Source of the DNA: GWE2-40-63 sp050251815
Lineage (GTDB): Bacteria; Bacteroidota; Bacteroidia; Bacteroidales; SZUA-534
NCBI GenBank assembly: GCA_050251815.1
Contig: JBFWMB010000001.1
Coordinates: 1-64,000 of the forward strand
DNA length: 64,000 bases
Reading direction: 5' to 3'
Under the pieces are notes generated by a model. The model made no database searches, was not told the origin of the DNA, and saw nothing but the letters and a program-made list of their open reading frames with translations. Below are positions 18,666 through 28,553 of the stretch, in pieces. The translations under genes were made by a program, and so were the position numbers. Numbering within the stretch: position 1 is the first letter of the stretch; each line of letters starts with the position of its first letter.

Positions 18666-20363
18666 TTATATTTTTTTCTCAACCAAATCGAGAATCTCAG
18701 CTTCTAATTCGCCGGCTTTTTTCAACAACGAATTAGCCTCATTAATTATATATGTAGCAAATTCCTTATCGTTTAAACCGGCAGCATTTATTTTGACATT
18801 CAAAAAAGCACCGGCAACACCTGCCCGGGCCGCAATGGCACCCACTCCGGCATCGCTTACCGAATTTGGATTTCCTGTTTCAGCCATTGCTTTCATTACC
18901 TGCATCGATTCAAAACATAACTTCATGGTTTGAAAAGGCACTTCGGTAGCATATTTGGTTGCCTCCTGAATTGCTTTGGTTCTTTGTTGCTTCTCTTCAT
19001 CAGAGTTCTTAGGCAAAGCAAAAGCATCCATTATTTTATTAAAAGCATTGGTATCTTCATCAACCATCTTTAATAATTGTACCTGGAAAGTTTTTGCGCG
19101 TTCAGCCCAGTTGCTGAATTCTTCCCAACGCTCGTCCCAACCTCGTTTGTGCGACGATAAATTTGCCACCATTCCTCCCAACGATGCCCCCAAAGCTCCC
19201 ATGTAGGCTGCTATGGAACCTCCACCGGGGGCCGGAGATTCAGAAGCCGTTTCCTCGGCAAATGCAATTAATGACATGTCTATCAATTGCTTTTTACCCG
19301 TTTGCTTTTCTTTTTCCAGAATGTATTCTATAATTTTTTTATTGGGATCGAAAGGGTACAATTCGTCGAGGCCCATCGACTTTACTGCAATTTTTATAAG
19401 CTCCTTATCGGAAACGCCTACAGAACGTTGTTGCTTTCGAAGAAAATATTTTCCAGCTTCGAGCATGGCATTGAGGGGAACAACACCTACCAATTCGGAA
19501 CCACTTACCCGCAGTCCACGTGCTTGTGCCCGTTCACAAGCTTTGTCAAACGCAATATGAAGGGGTGTAACAGAAATATCGGTAAGATTCATACTGATTT
19601 GAGCAATACCAAACTCCTCGATAAACCACCCAATAGCTTTAACTGATTTTAACAGTCCCGGTTCAAAAACTGGTTCTCCTTTAGCATCAAGAACCGGCTT
19701 GCTCGTTTTTGGATCGGTTTTAGCCCTGCCCCGCTCCCTAAGGTCAAAAGCTACAGCATTAGCCCGTCGGGTTGATGTGGTATTTAAATTCACATTATAG
19801 GCAATCAAAAAATTGCGTGCACCCACTGCTGTTGCTCCCGTCCGGGAAACTTTTTCGTCGAATTTGGCAGGACCAAAATCAGGCTTCCATTCGGGATTAG
19901 ACAGTTTTTCCTTTAATCCTTCGTATTCACCACTTCGGCAATTAGCCAGATTTTTCCGTTTGGGCTCTTTTGCTGCCGATTCGTAGCAGTAAACCGGTAT
20001 AGTTAATTCCTTACCAATTCGTTCGGCCAGCTTGTGGGCATAAACAACGGTTTCCTCCATTGTGATGTTCGAAACCGGAATTAAAGGACAAACATCGGTA
20101 GCACCAAAACGAGGATGTGCTCCTTTGTGTTTACTCATATCGATAAGTTCCGAGGCTTTTTTAACAGCCCTAAATGCAGCCTCGCAAACTTCATCGGGAG
20201 TTCCTACCATGGTAACTACTGTTCTGTTGGTTGCTTTACCCGGATCCACATCAATTAATTTAACGCCATCTACCGACTCAATTTCGGCGGTTATCTGGTT
20301 AATCAGGTGCATGTCGTTTCCCTCACTAAAATTGGGAACGCATTCTATAAGTTTTTTATTCAT
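18666..20363 (-). CDS. ftcD: Bifunctional glutamate formimidoyltransferase / formimidoyl-THF cyclodeaminase
   Basis: A 565-residue fusion. Residues 1-about 320 are the formiminotransferase (ECVPNFSEG start, HKGAHPRFGATDVCPLIP with the catalytic His region). Residues about 350-565 are the four-helix cyclodeaminase (SESPAPGGGSIAAYMGALGA). Length agrees with the eukaryotic-like fused enzyme rather than the separate FtcD and FchA proteins. It transfers the formimino group of N-formimino-glutamate to tetrahydrofolate, giving glutamate, then releases ammonia to form methenyl-THF. It lies 143 bp downstream of hutI on the same strand with no terminator between, so the two are probably one histidine-degradation unit. 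hutH and hutU are not in the window. Confidence 0.94.
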   Translation of the reverse strand: MNKKLIECVPNFSEGNDMHLINQITAEIESVDGVKLIDVDPGKATNRTVVTMVGTPDEVCEAAFRAVKKASELIDMSKHKGAHPRFGATDVCPLIPVSNITMEETVVYAHKLAERIGKELTIPVYCYESAAKEPKRKNLANCRSGEYEGLKEKLSNPEWKPDFGPAKFDEKVSRTGATAVGARNFLIAYNVNLNTTSTRRANAVAFDLRERGRAKTDPKTSKPVLDAKGEPVFEPGLLKSVKAIGWFIEEFGIAQISMNLTDISVTPLHIAFDKACERAQARGLRVSGSELVGVVPLNAMLEAGKYFLRKQQRSVGVSDKELIKIAVKSMGLDELYPFDPNKKIIEYILEKEKQTGKKQLIDMSLIAFAEETASESPAPGGGSIAAYMGALGASLGGMVANLSSHKRGWDERWEEFSNWAERAKTFQVQLLKMVDEDTNAFNKIMDAFALPKNSDEEKQQRTKAIQEATKYATEVPFQTMKLCFESMQVMKAMAETGNPNSVSDAGVGAIAARAGVAGAFLNVKINAAGLNDKEFATYIINEANSLLKKAGELEAEILDLVEKKI

Positions 20364-20506
20364 TATTTTTAAGGTTTTATATCAGAATTATTACTATTGA
20401 GTTTCTACATACATTTTTTGCTTTAGGCCACAAAATATTAACTTTTGTTCTAAACTTTTTCATAAAGTCAAATACAACATTACTTATATTTAATATATGT
20501 ATTTGG

Positions 20507-21751
20507 TTAAATAAACTTACCGTTCAGCATTACCCGGTCGACCAACTGACTAGTATAAGCATAAGGCAGGTAGTGATAAGTTGGTATTTCTTTAGTAATG
20601 TAAAGGTTAGCCACTTTTCCCGGACAAATGGAGCCATGTGTTTCCTGGATTCCCATAGCGTAAGCCGAATTAATGGTGGTAGCGTTGATTACTTCTTCGG
20701 GAGTCATCCGGTAATTGATGCAACCCAGCGACATTATGAATTTCATATTACCCGATGGTGATGAACCCGGATTAAAATCGCTGGCCAGTGCTAATGGCAA
20801 ACCAGCATCCATCATTTTTCGAACCGGAGAATAAGGCATGTTCAGAAAAAAAGCAGCTCCCGGTAAAATAGTTGGCATGGTTTCAGAACCTAAAAGCGCT
20901 TGAATTTCTGCATCTCCAACATATTCCAGATGGTCAACCGAAAGGGCATTGTGTTTTACCCCCACCTGAATTCCTCCTGAATAATCGAGTTCATTGGCAT
21001 GAATTTTCCCGCGTAAGCCATATTTCTTAGCTGCCAATAAGATGCGTTCCGTTTCGTCGACTGTAAAAAACCCTTTGTCGCAGAAAACATCAACATAATC
21101 GGCTAATTTTTCGGAAGCAACCTGAGGAATCATTTCGTTAATTATCAAATCAACATACTCACTCTGGCGCCCTTTATATTCCATGGGAACTGCATGCGCT
21201 CCCAAAAAAGTTGCTTTGATCTCAACCGGCATGGTTTCTTTTAGCTTTTTTATTACCCTAAGGGTTTTCAACTCGTTTTGGGTTGACAAACCATAACCAC
21301 TTTTTATTTCTACCGCACCGGTACCAAAGGACACAATTTCCCGAATCCTTTCAACAGCATCATCATACAGTTCATCTTCAGAAGCCTGTTCAAGACGCTT
21401 TGATGAATTTAATATGCCACCTCCCCTTCGGGCAATTTCTTCGTAACTCAAGCCTTTAATTTTATCGACATATTCTATTTCGCGGCTTCCGGCATAAACC
21501 AAATGCGTGTGTGAATCGCAAAATGCAGGTAAAATCATTCGTCCGGTAACATCCACTTCTAAAAGCGAATCGTCGGCTGAAAAGTCTGGCATTGTGCTCA
21601 TTAAACCAAAATCCACAATTAATCCGTTGTCAACTACCAAATAGGCATTTTCGATTGTCGGAAGTAAAGCCATATCGGCTCCAGCCACCCATTTTCGGGG
21701 AGTTCTCTCAACCTGGATAAGATTTTTTATATTGGTAAAAACCGTTTTCAT
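20507..21751 (-). CDS. hutI: Imidazolonepropionase
   Basis: A 414-residue amidohydrolase-superfamily enzyme that opens 4-imidazolone-5-propanoate to N-formimino-L-glutamate, the substrate of the ftcD product. Metal-binding motifs are CDSHTHLVYAGSRE near residue 81, GKIHANELD, SVDHLEYVGD and LALASDFNPGSSP with the terminal metal Asp. Length is normal for HutI (about 400-420). The ATG at 21751 was chosen, because the frame extends only six codons further upstream to a TTG and MKTVFTNIKNLIQV is a normal HutI beginning. Confidence 0.95.
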   Translation of the reverse strand: MKTVFTNIKNLIQVERTPRKWVAGADMALLPTIENAYLVVDNGLIVDFGLMSTMPDFSADDSLLEVDVTGRMILPAFCDSHTHLVYAGSREIEYVDKIKGLSYEEIARRGGGILNSSKRLEQASEDELYDDAVERIREIVSFGTGAVEIKSGYGLSTQNELKTLRVIKKLKETMPVEIKATFLGAHAVPMEYKGRQSEYVDLIINEMIPQVASEKLADYVDVFCDKGFFTVDETERILLAAKKYGLRGKIHANELDYSGGIQVGVKHNALSVDHLEYVGDAEIQALLGSETMPTILPGAAFFLNMPYSPVRKMMDAGLPLALASDFNPGSSPSGNMKFIMSLGCINYRMTPEEVINATTINSAYAMGIQETHGSICPGKVANLYITKEIPTYHYLPYAYTSQLVDRVMLNGKFI

Positions 21752-21968
21752 TTTACTTTTTTTAAACAAATAATCATTAAAACTGATTCACTTTACAGGC
21801 ACCGAAATTAAGTAAAGCACCCTAAACAACCTAAAGTTTACGCCTATTATATAGCATTATAACAATTGAAATGTTGGCACAAAAAATCTACTTATGGCAA
21901 TGGTATTAAAAAACTACTTATATTAGCTGCTTAGGAATGCAAACAACATTAACAAAAATTAGAAACGT

Positions 21969-23300
21969 ATGAGCCAATCAAAAACAGTTTTGGGTGCCTT
22001 GCTATTGTTTTGTAGCCTGGTTGTTCTCGGGCAGGAAGCCGAAAAAGAAACAAAAACAAAAACCGGATGGAACTTTGGAGCTTTACCGGTAATTACCTTC
22101 AATACCGACCTTGGACTCCAATACGGGGCACTCACCAATATTTATAATTACGGCGACGGGAAAGCCTATCCCATGTATTATCATTCGTTTTATGCTGAAA
22201 TTTCACGTTTTACCAAAGGGAGCGGTATTTACCGGTTTTTTTACGACTCAAAATTCTTGATTCCAAACATTCGTTTTACCGGAGATATTGCCTATTTACC
22301 TGACGAAGCGCTTGACTTTTACGGATTCAACGGATACAAATCGGTTTACAATAAAAACTGGGAAGATGATACCCACACAGACTATAAAACACGGATGTTT
22401 TATAAACATAAGCGGAATATGTTTTGCACCAAGCTCGATTTTCAGGGAAAAACCGGTTTGGAAAACTTAAACTGGGCAGCCGGACTTGAATTAAACAACA
22501 TTGTAATTTCAACTGTAGATATTGACAAATTGAACAAAGGAAAATCGGACGAAAAGGTATTGCCTGACACTGCCACCCTATTTGATAATTATGTGGAATG
22601 GGGAATTATTAAACCCGAAGAAACTGATGGCGGTTTTTTTACCACATTAAAAGCCGGATTGGTTTTCGACACCCGCGATAACGAACCAAATCCCATGAAA
22701 GGGTTATGGTCTGAAGTTGTTGTAGCCCAATCGCTTAATTCCGACTTTACTTATACCAAACTTGCCATCACGCATCGTCAATATTTCACTTTAATTGATG
22801 AAAACCTCTCATTTGCTTATCGTTTAGGTTACCAGGGAATAATTGCCGGTGATGCACCTTTTTATGCACTGCCGAATATGGTTTTTTCATTTATTCCCTC
22901 ATCAACCACTGATGGTTTGGGTGGATCAAAATCGGTTCGTGGTTTGGTGCGTAACCGCGTAGTTGGCAAAGGCATGATGTATGGAAACCTGGAATTACGC
23001 TGGAAGTTTACCCACTTTACCTTCAAAAAACAAAACTTTTATCTGGCCTTAAGTCCGTTTATGGATTTTGGAGAGGTGCTTCAGGATAAAAAAATTGACA
23101 AATCGTCAATTCCGCTAACTGTAAATCAGGACGAATACTTTGACAACGAACTTAAAGAAGATAAAGTTCATATTACCTATGGTACCGGATTCCGTATTGC
23201 TATGAACCAGAATTTTATTGTGGCAGTAGATGCCGGTTTCCCGCTTAAAGAACAAGATGGAGATATGGGCTTATACATTGGATTAAACTTTTTATTCTAA
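21969..23300 (+). CDS. Omp85-superfamily outer-membrane barrel protein without POTRA domains
   Basis: A 443-residue protein with a signal peptide (cleavage near residue 21, VVLGQ). The rest is beta-barrel-like with alternating aromatic strands and ends in VDAGFPLKEQDGDMGLYIGLNFLF. The segment KSVRGLVRNRVVGKGMMYGN matches the VRG(F/Y) loop and following strand conserved in Omp85/BamA/TamA barrels. It is too short for POTRA repeats and resembles the single-domain surface-antigen (D15) proteins common in Bacteroidota. No partner gene is apparent, and its cargo is unknown. It stands alone with its own terminator. Confidence 0.8.
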   Translation: MSQSKTVLGALLLFCSLVVLGQEAEKETKTKTGWNFGALPVITFNTDLGLQYGALTNIYNYGDGKAYPMYYHSFYAEISRFTKGSGIYRFFYDSKFLIPNIRFTGDIAYLPDEALDFYGFNGYKSVYNKNWEDDTHTDYKTRMFYKHKRNMFCTKLDFQGKTGLENLNWAAGLELNNIVISTVDIDKLNKGKSDEKVLPDTATLFDNYVEWGIIKPEETDGGFFTTLKAGLVFDTRDNEPNPMKGLWSEVVVAQSLNSDFTYTKLAITHRQYFTLIDENLSFAYRLGYQGIIAGDAPFYALPNMVFSFIPSSTTDGLGGSKSVRGLVRNRVVGKGMMYGNLELRWKFTHFTFKKQNFYLALSPFMDFGEVLQDKKIDKSSIPLTVNQDEYFDNELKEDKVHITYGTGFRIAMNQNFIVAVDAGFPLKEQDGDMGLYIGLNFLF

Positions 23301-23316
23301 AATATTACCTTTTCAT

Positions 23317-23352
23317 AAAAAGGCCTGACTCAAATAGGGTTGGGCCTTTTTT
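23317..23352 (+). terminator. Terminator of the Omp85-like gene
   Basis: AAAAAGGCC (23317-23325) pairs with GGCCTTTTT (23343-23351), followed by further T residues, 16 bp after the stop codon. Confidence 0.8.
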
Positions 23353-23490
23353 AATTGAATTGACGCCTGAATTTTATTCAATTAAAAGTTTAACATTTTA
23401 ATGATGCTTAAATTTTAGCCCGTTTTGCTTGAATTTATCTTTAAATACTGTTAAATTTCACGTCTTAATCAACAAGGAACACACCAATTT

Positions 23491-25752
23491 ATGGAATCGG
23501 TACTCATTGGGGCTATTATTTTTTTACTGGCATTGGTTGGAACCTTGTTTTATGCCATCTTTAAGCAGCAGGACAAATCGATTGATGTGGGCGTGCTCAA
23601 CGAAGATAATGTGGTTCAGAAAAAAACCTATTCCTTTTTCTTTTCGCCCGACGGTAAACTGCTTTCAAAATCGAATAATCAGAGCCCTTTAAACAACCTA
23701 TTTAAAATAGAAAGCGGTCAACACATAACCGAACTGCATCGCTTAAAAAATATCGATAAGTATTTCGATTCAGCCATCAAGCATAAAAAAAATATTTCGC
23801 TTAAGCTTTTTGAAGAACTCGATAAAAATGTAGTTACCCGTCGCGATTTAATTTTTACACCAATTTTTGAAGAAGATGAGATTCAGGGTGTAATTCTTGT
23901 TTTACAGGAGCTTATATCGACCAACTCGCGCCAGGCTGCTAACGAACCCAACAAAGACTTGGAAGAACAACGAAACTTCGCACTTCGCCAAATTGACGAA
24001 ATTGAAGCACAAAAAAGTGAACTGGAGCTGGCTTTTAAAAAATCGAGCAAGCACCACATTGTATTACAAAAGGCATTGCGCAAAATTGAAATTCAAAAAA
24101 ACGAGCTCGAAAGTGCGCTCGATACAATAAATAAGCAAAAAATTGAATTAGAACGGGCTAACCAGGAAATCAGGGAAAGCAGCCGAATGAAAGAAATCTT
24201 TCTGGCCAATACCAGTCACGAAATTCGCACGCCGTTAAATGCCATTATTGGCTTTACCAACCTACTGCTAAGCACCAAGCTTGAAGAACACCAAACCAAA
24301 TACCTCGAAAATATAAAAGCTTCGGGAAACAATCTGTTGGTGGTTATCAATGATATTTTAGATTTCTCAAAAATAGAATCGGGCAAACTTACCCTGGAAC
24401 AAATTGAATTCGATTTCCGAAACCTGATAAAACACACCATAAGCACACTCTCGGTAAAATCGCAGGAAAAAGATATTCAATTAAGTTATGATATTTCAAA
24501 CGACATTCCGCAGGTAATTGTCGGCGATCCGGTTCGTTTAAACCAAATTCTGATTAACCTGCTGGGCAATGCCATAAAATTTACCAATCCGGGAGGTTAT
24601 GTGCGGCTCATAACCACCAAAGGCAAAACTACCGGAGATAAAATTAAATTATTATTTAAGGTTGAAGACAACGGAATTGGGATTGCCCACGACAAACTTC
24701 AGAATATTTTTCAGAGTTTCACCCAGGGCGAAAGCGATACAACCCGTAAGTACGGTGGTACCGGGCTGGGCTTATCGATAGTAAAACAACTTATTGAATT
24801 GCAGGAAGGTGAAATAACCGTAGAATCGCAACCGGGCAAAGGAACCGCATTTACTTTTTATATTTTGATGCTGGCCGGAAATGATGACACCCAATCGCAG
24901 GTTGTTCACACTTCGAAAAAACTCAGTCATGAACCGGCCAACCTGATGCATATTTTATTGGTCGAAGACAATATAATAAATCAGCAACTGGCTTTTGACA
25001 CCATTAAAGCATGGAACCCGAACATAAAAATTGATGTTGCTGAAAATGGAAGCATCGCTCTTGATAAGATTAAAGAAATTGATTACGATTTAGTTCTGAT
25101 GGACATACAAATGCCGGTTATGGACGGCATTGAAGCCACAAAAACCATACGAAAACTGCCCGGTTCAAAAAGCCAGACTCCCATTGTTGCCATGACAGCT
25201 CATGCACTTAAAAACGAAAAAGACAATTGCCTGACAATCGGGATGAACGATTACATATCGAAACCCTTTGACCCGGAAGACCTATTTGCCAAAATTTTAC
25301 AATTTGCAAACAATAAAATTGAAGCTGTTCCTCAAAGCATTCCATCTGAAAAACCACGAAGCAAAAAACCTGAATCGGTGGCTACCACAGTTACCTTTAA
25401 TTATTTCAATACCGATAATCTGGTAAAAATTTACCAAAACAATCACGATAAGATTGCAAAGATTGTAAAAATGTGTCTCGACAGCATTCCCAATGAACTG
25501 AGTGAGATACAGGATTCATACAATCAGGAAGGATGGAATATGCTTCGCAACAAAGCACATGCGCTAAAACCAAAGCTGGGTTATCTAGGCATGTTAACGA
25601 TGCAGGAAAATGCCAAAAATATAGAATTGCTTTCGCAAAAACCCGAATCGAAAGAACCAGAGATAGAACAACTAATTCTTGAAATTAAAACTTATTGGGA
25701 AAAAGCCACGCCAGAAATCGAAGCTTATCTCGAATCAAAACCCCTTAACTAA
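23491..25752 (+). CDS. Hybrid histidine kinase with receiver and Hpt domains
   Basis: A 753-residue membrane kinase with one N-terminal transmembrane helix (residues 3-24). A short PAS-like input region (about 40-140) is followed by a long coiled coil (about 150-232). The HisKA phospho-acceptor is His243 in TSHEIRTPLN. The ATPase boxes are N (LINLLGNAIKF), G1 (VEDNGIGI) and G2 (GGTGLGLSI). A receiver follows with Asp538 (LVLMDIQMP), and a C-terminal Hpt domain has His690 (KAHALKPKLGYLG). All phosphorelay residues are intact, so signal can pass His-Asp-His to another receiver, plausibly the stand-alone one at 27422. It has no DNA-binding output. Confidence 0.93.
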   Translation: MESVLIGAIIFLLALVGTLFYAIFKQQDKSIDVGVLNEDNVVQKKTYSFFFSPDGKLLSKSNNQSPLNNLFKIESGQHITELHRLKNIDKYFDSAIKHKKNISLKLFEELDKNVVTRRDLIFTPIFEEDEIQGVILVLQELISTNSRQAANEPNKDLEEQRNFALRQIDEIEAQKSELELAFKKSSKHHIVLQKALRKIEIQKNELESALDTINKQKIELERANQEIRESSRMKEIFLANTSHEIRTPLNAIIGFTNLLLSTKLEEHQTKYLENIKASGNNLLVVINDILDFSKIESGKLTLEQIEFDFRNLIKHTISTLSVKSQEKDIQLSYDISNDIPQVIVGDPVRLNQILINLLGNAIKFTNPGGYVRLITTKGKTTGDKIKLLFKVEDNGIGIAHDKLQNIFQSFTQGESDTTRKYGGTGLGLSIVKQLIELQEGEITVESQPGKGTAFTFYILMLAGNDDTQSQVVHTSKKLSHEPANLMHILLVEDNIINQQLAFDTIKAWNPNIKIDVAENGSIALDKIKEIDYDLVLMDIQMPVMDGIEATKTIRKLPGSKSQTPIVAMTAHALKNEKDNCLTIGMNDYISKPFDPEDLFAKILQFANNKIEAVPQSIPSEKPRSKKPESVATTVTFNYFNTDNLVKIYQNNHDKIAKIVKMCLDSIPNELSEIQDSYNQEGWNMLRNKAHALKPKLGYLGMLTMQENAKNIELLSQKPESKEPEIEQLILEIKTYWEKATPEIEAYLESKPLN

Positions 25753-25820
25753 TTGGGCTATTCTTTGCTTACAATTGAGTTAACGAAATAGTAAAACAGA
25801 TTAAAATAATGCTCCTAAAC

Positions 25821-25854
25821 AATAGTTATTTTAATTAACTATTATGTACTTTTG
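25821..25854 (+). promoter_or_regulatory. -7 box with overlapping inverted repeat upstream of the second hybrid kinase
   Basis: TACTTTTG at 25847-25854 fits the Bacteroidota -7 consensus, 138 bp before the ATG. A 7-bp inverted repeat AATAGTT/AACTATT (25821-25827/25837-25843) ends 3 bp before it and covers the -33 region, where an operator would act. There is no clear -33 TTG. Confidence 0.4.
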
Positions 25855-25991
25855 GCCCGTTGGTGTTTTTGCGTTTTATTCATCAGAACCCGATACTAGA
25901 ATGCACTATATCAATTTATTAATATGCCGAACAAAGTAGAATAATGAAGTAACCAAATGGTATTAAAACACCATTAACTAAAAACAAAACC

Positions 25992-27341
25992 ATGTCGTTG
26001 TTAACAATTATTGTTACTGTATTATTATTGGCCGCAATAGCTTACATAGCTTATTTTTCATTTACAATGAAAAAAGCTTACAAAAAACTACACGACCAAC
26101 AGTATAAAATTGAAAATCAAAAAAAAGATTTGCAAAACACCAACCTTCAGTTAATTGAAGCAAAAATAAGCGCCGAACGACTGTCCGATTTTAAAAGCCA
26201 GTTTTTGGCCAACATTAGCCACGAAATTCGCACCCCGCTGAATGCCATAATTGGCTATGCCAAATTAATGGAGGCCAAATCGAAAACCAAAGAAGCCAAT
26301 CCTTATTTGTTCAATATAATTCAGGCCAGCGACAACCTGGCAATTATTATTGACGATTTACTCGATTTCTCGAAAATTGAAGCCGGAAAAATGATTCTGG
26401 AAACCATAAATTTTCGTCCGCTCGAGATTATTACCCAAGCCATTTCAACTTTAAAATTTAAAGCCGAAGAAAAAAACGTTTCGCTCGAAATACACATCAA
26501 CCCTCTATTACCGCGCGTTTTGAAAGGCGACCCCAACCGATTGTCACAAATAATTGTCAATTTAATAAGCAACGCCATTAAGTTTTCTCACCAAAACCAA
26601 AATATTTCCATTGAGGTCGATTGCTCCGAAAACAACGACACATGCAACCTGCAATTTGCCGTTACCGACCAGGGAATTGGCATTGATGAAAACCAACTGG
26701 AAAGTATTTTTGAGAGTTTTACGCAGGCGCAAAGCGACACCAGCCGCTTTTACGGTGGAACCGGGTTGGGACTCGCCATTGTTAAACGACTGGTAAGCAT
26801 GCAAAACGGAAGCATCGAAGTAAAAAGCAAACCAAATGTAGGCTCAACTTTTTCATTCAATATCCCGTTTCCTATTGTATCTGACTCGGAACCAACAATA
26901 AGTCAGATTCACGAAGAACCCATTGAACATCTGTTTCGGGAAGGCGAAAATATCCAGATACTTTTGGTTGAAGATAATCTGATTAATCAGGAATTGGCTA
27001 AAGACACCATTCTCTCGTGGAAGGAACCTTTTGATGTGGATATTGCTGAAAACGGCAAGGAAGCCATTGAGGCTCTTCAAAAAAAGAAATACCATCTCAT
27101 TTTAATGGATATTCAAATGCCAGAAATGGATGGACATGAAGCTACGCAATACATCAGAACCAAAATGGAAGCACCGTACAACCAAATTCCAATCATTGGC
27201 ATGACAGCCCACGCCTACGCCAGTGAAAAAAATCAGGCTCTTGAAAATGGCATGGACGAGTACATTATCAAACCTTTTAATCCTGAAGAGCTTAAACAAA
27301 AAATATTTTATTTTGTAACCCGGCACAAAGGATTGCGTTAA
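25992..27341 (+). CDS. Hybrid histidine kinase with C-terminal receiver
   Basis: A 449-residue kinase that parallels its upstream neighbour but is shorter. It has one transmembrane helix (residues 3-25), a short coiled coil, HisKA His77 (ISHEIRTPLN), the N box (IVNLISNAIKF), VTDQGIGID and GGTGLGLAI ATP-binding motifs, then a receiver with Asp373 (LILMDIQMPEMDG). No Hpt or extracellular sensor domain is present, so it probably senses through the membrane or via partners. The close match of kinase core and receiver with the preceding protein suggests descent by duplication. It is followed 80 bp later by a stand-alone receiver. Confidence 0.92.
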   Translation: MSLLTIIVTVLLLAAIAYIAYFSFTMKKAYKKLHDQQYKIENQKKDLQNTNLQLIEAKISAERLSDFKSQFLANISHEIRTPLNAIIGYAKLMEAKSKTKEANPYLFNIIQASDNLAIIIDDLLDFSKIEAGKMILETINFRPLEIITQAISTLKFKAEEKNVSLEIHINPLLPRVLKGDPNRLSQIIVNLISNAIKFSHQNQNISIEVDCSENNDTCNLQFAVTDQGIGIDENQLESIFESFTQAQSDTSRFYGGTGLGLAIVKRLVSMQNGSIEVKSKPNVGSTFSFNIPFPIVSDSEPTISQIHEEPIEHLFREGENIQILLVEDNLINQELAKDTILSWKEPFDVDIAENGKEAIEALQKKKYHLILMDIQMPEMDGHEATQYIRTKMEAPYNQIPIIGMTAHAYASEKNQALENGMDEYIIKPFNPEELKQKIFYFVTRHKGLR

Positions 27342-27421
27342 AGCAAAAACAATAGTTGAAGAAAATAATTTATAAAAAAAATGCTATTTTTAGCCATAAT
27401 AACCCTAAACAGTCAAATTAT

Positions 27422-27811
27422 ATGAACGGTACGTACAATATCATCTTAGTTGATGATGATTTTATTTTTTTGGAGATGCTGAAAGAATCGTTGGTTGATA
27501 ATCCGGATTACAACATCGTAGCATTCCAAACCGGCGAAGAGTGTATCAATCACATGCATCTGAATCCCGATGTAATTGTACTCGACTATTACCTGAATAG
27601 CGAGAACCCCAAAGCAAAAAACGGATTAGAAATACTTCGTGAGATTCACTCCATAAACCCTCAGGCAAAAGTTATCATACTTTCAGGTCAGGAAGACGGT
27701 AACCTTGTTTACGATTTTGTTCGCGAAAATGCTACCAACTATGTAGTAAAAGACAACAATGCGTTCGAGAACGTTAAAAACGCCATCGACGAGATTATTC
27801 GTAATCAGTAA
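27422..27811 (+). CDS. Stand-alone response regulator receiver
   Basis: A 129-residue single-domain receiver with no output domain. The acidic pocket is IILVDDDF, the phospho-acceptor is Asp55 (VIVLDYYLN), and the switch Ser and Lys appear in VIILSGQED and YVVKDN. The ATG at 27422 was chosen because the domain begins immediately after it and the longer frame starts from a TTG. It may act as a shuttle or diffusible output of the preceding two kinases. A strong bidirectional terminator follows. Confidence 0.88.
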   Translation: MNGTYNIILVDDDFIFLEMLKESLVDNPDYNIVAFQTGEECINHMHLNPDVIVLDYYLNSENPKAKNGLEILREIHSINPQAKVIILSGQEDGNLVYDFVRENATNYVVKDNNAFENVKNAIDEIIRNQ

Positions 27812-27831
27812 GAACTTAAACAGGTAAAAAT

Positions 27832-27865
27832 AAAAAAGCGAAGATTTAAAGGTCTTCGCTTTTTT
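27832..27865. terminator. Bidirectional terminator between receiver gene and lolA-like gene
   Basis: A 13-bp perfect stem (AAAAAAGCGAAGA / TCTTCGCTTTTTT) with an 8-nt loop, flanked by A- and T-runs. It lies between convergent genes. Confidence 0.9.
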
Positions 27866-27868
27866 GTT

Positions 27869-28531
27869 TTAGTCTCTAATGTCAATCACTTCAACTCCGG
27901 GATAATCCTTGGGAGAAAAAACAAAATCGCTATCCTTTACTTTTTTATCAAGCTCAACCGAAATAAATTTCAGAAGAATCCGTGTTCCATCTTTCTGGAA
28001 GTACTTTAAGGCATTCAATTCATTTTGAGGAGTAATCCAGCAACGTATCTTAAAATAGGGTTTACTAATATCTTCGGGTGTTAAATCAACCAAATTATAA
28101 TTCACACCATCAACCGTTTCAGTTCCGGTAAGGGTATATTTAAAACCTTTCTCGTAAAGGGTATATAACGACATCGGGTGATTCATAAAGCGCTCTTCAG
28201 GTTCCAATTCGTCGGATTCAATTACTGTAGAAACGTTTACTTCGTTACTTTCTTCCAGATACACCCATCGGCTTTTTCCATCGCTAAAAGTAATGGTACC
28301 ATCAATATGCATTTTAAATTTATTTCCCTTAATCAGAACGCTTCCCTCGTAATTCTCTTTGGAGTTGGTCTGACTGTTTTCGAGGGTGTATTCAAATTCA
28401 ACATCCATCGATTTATAGGTTTGGGCTTTGTTGGCCATGGCCTTTAACAAAGCTTCTGCTGCGGGATCTTTCTGTGCTGAAAGCGTTCCTACAAAAAGCG
28501 TAAAAACGCTGATTACTAAATATTTTATCAT
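27869..28531 (-). CDS. LolA-like outer-membrane lipoprotein carrier family protein
   Basis: A 220-residue periplasmic protein with a signal peptide (to about residue 19, VGTLSAQ). A LolA-type half-barrel follows: KMHIDGTITFSDGKSRWVYLEESNEV in the middle and LKFISVELDKKVKDSDFVFSPKDYPGVEVID at the end, matching the usual LolA C-terminal pattern. The family ferries lipoproteins from the Lol exporter to the outer membrane. Bacteroidota LolA-like proteins vary, so a related lipid-carrier role is possible. It follows ftsK by 22 bp in an apparent operon, a frequent pairing in bacteria. Confidence 0.85.
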   Translation of the reverse strand: MIKYLVISVFTLFVGTLSAQKDPAAEALLKAMANKAQTYKSMDVEFEYTLENSQTNSKENYEGSVLIKGNKFKMHIDGTITFSDGKSRWVYLEESNEVNVSTVIESDELEPEERFMNHPMSLYTLYEKGFKYTLTGTETVDGVNYNLVDLTPEDISKPYFKIRCWITPQNELNALKYFQKDGTRILLKFISVELDKKVKDSDFVFSPKDYPGVEVIDIRD

Positions 28532-28553
28532 AAAAAATTATTTTAATGCTGAT

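Noticed and set aside
18347..21969. Further histidine-degradation genes (hutH, hutU)
   Set aside because: Only hutI and ftcD are present; the other reading frames here are shadows of these two genes.
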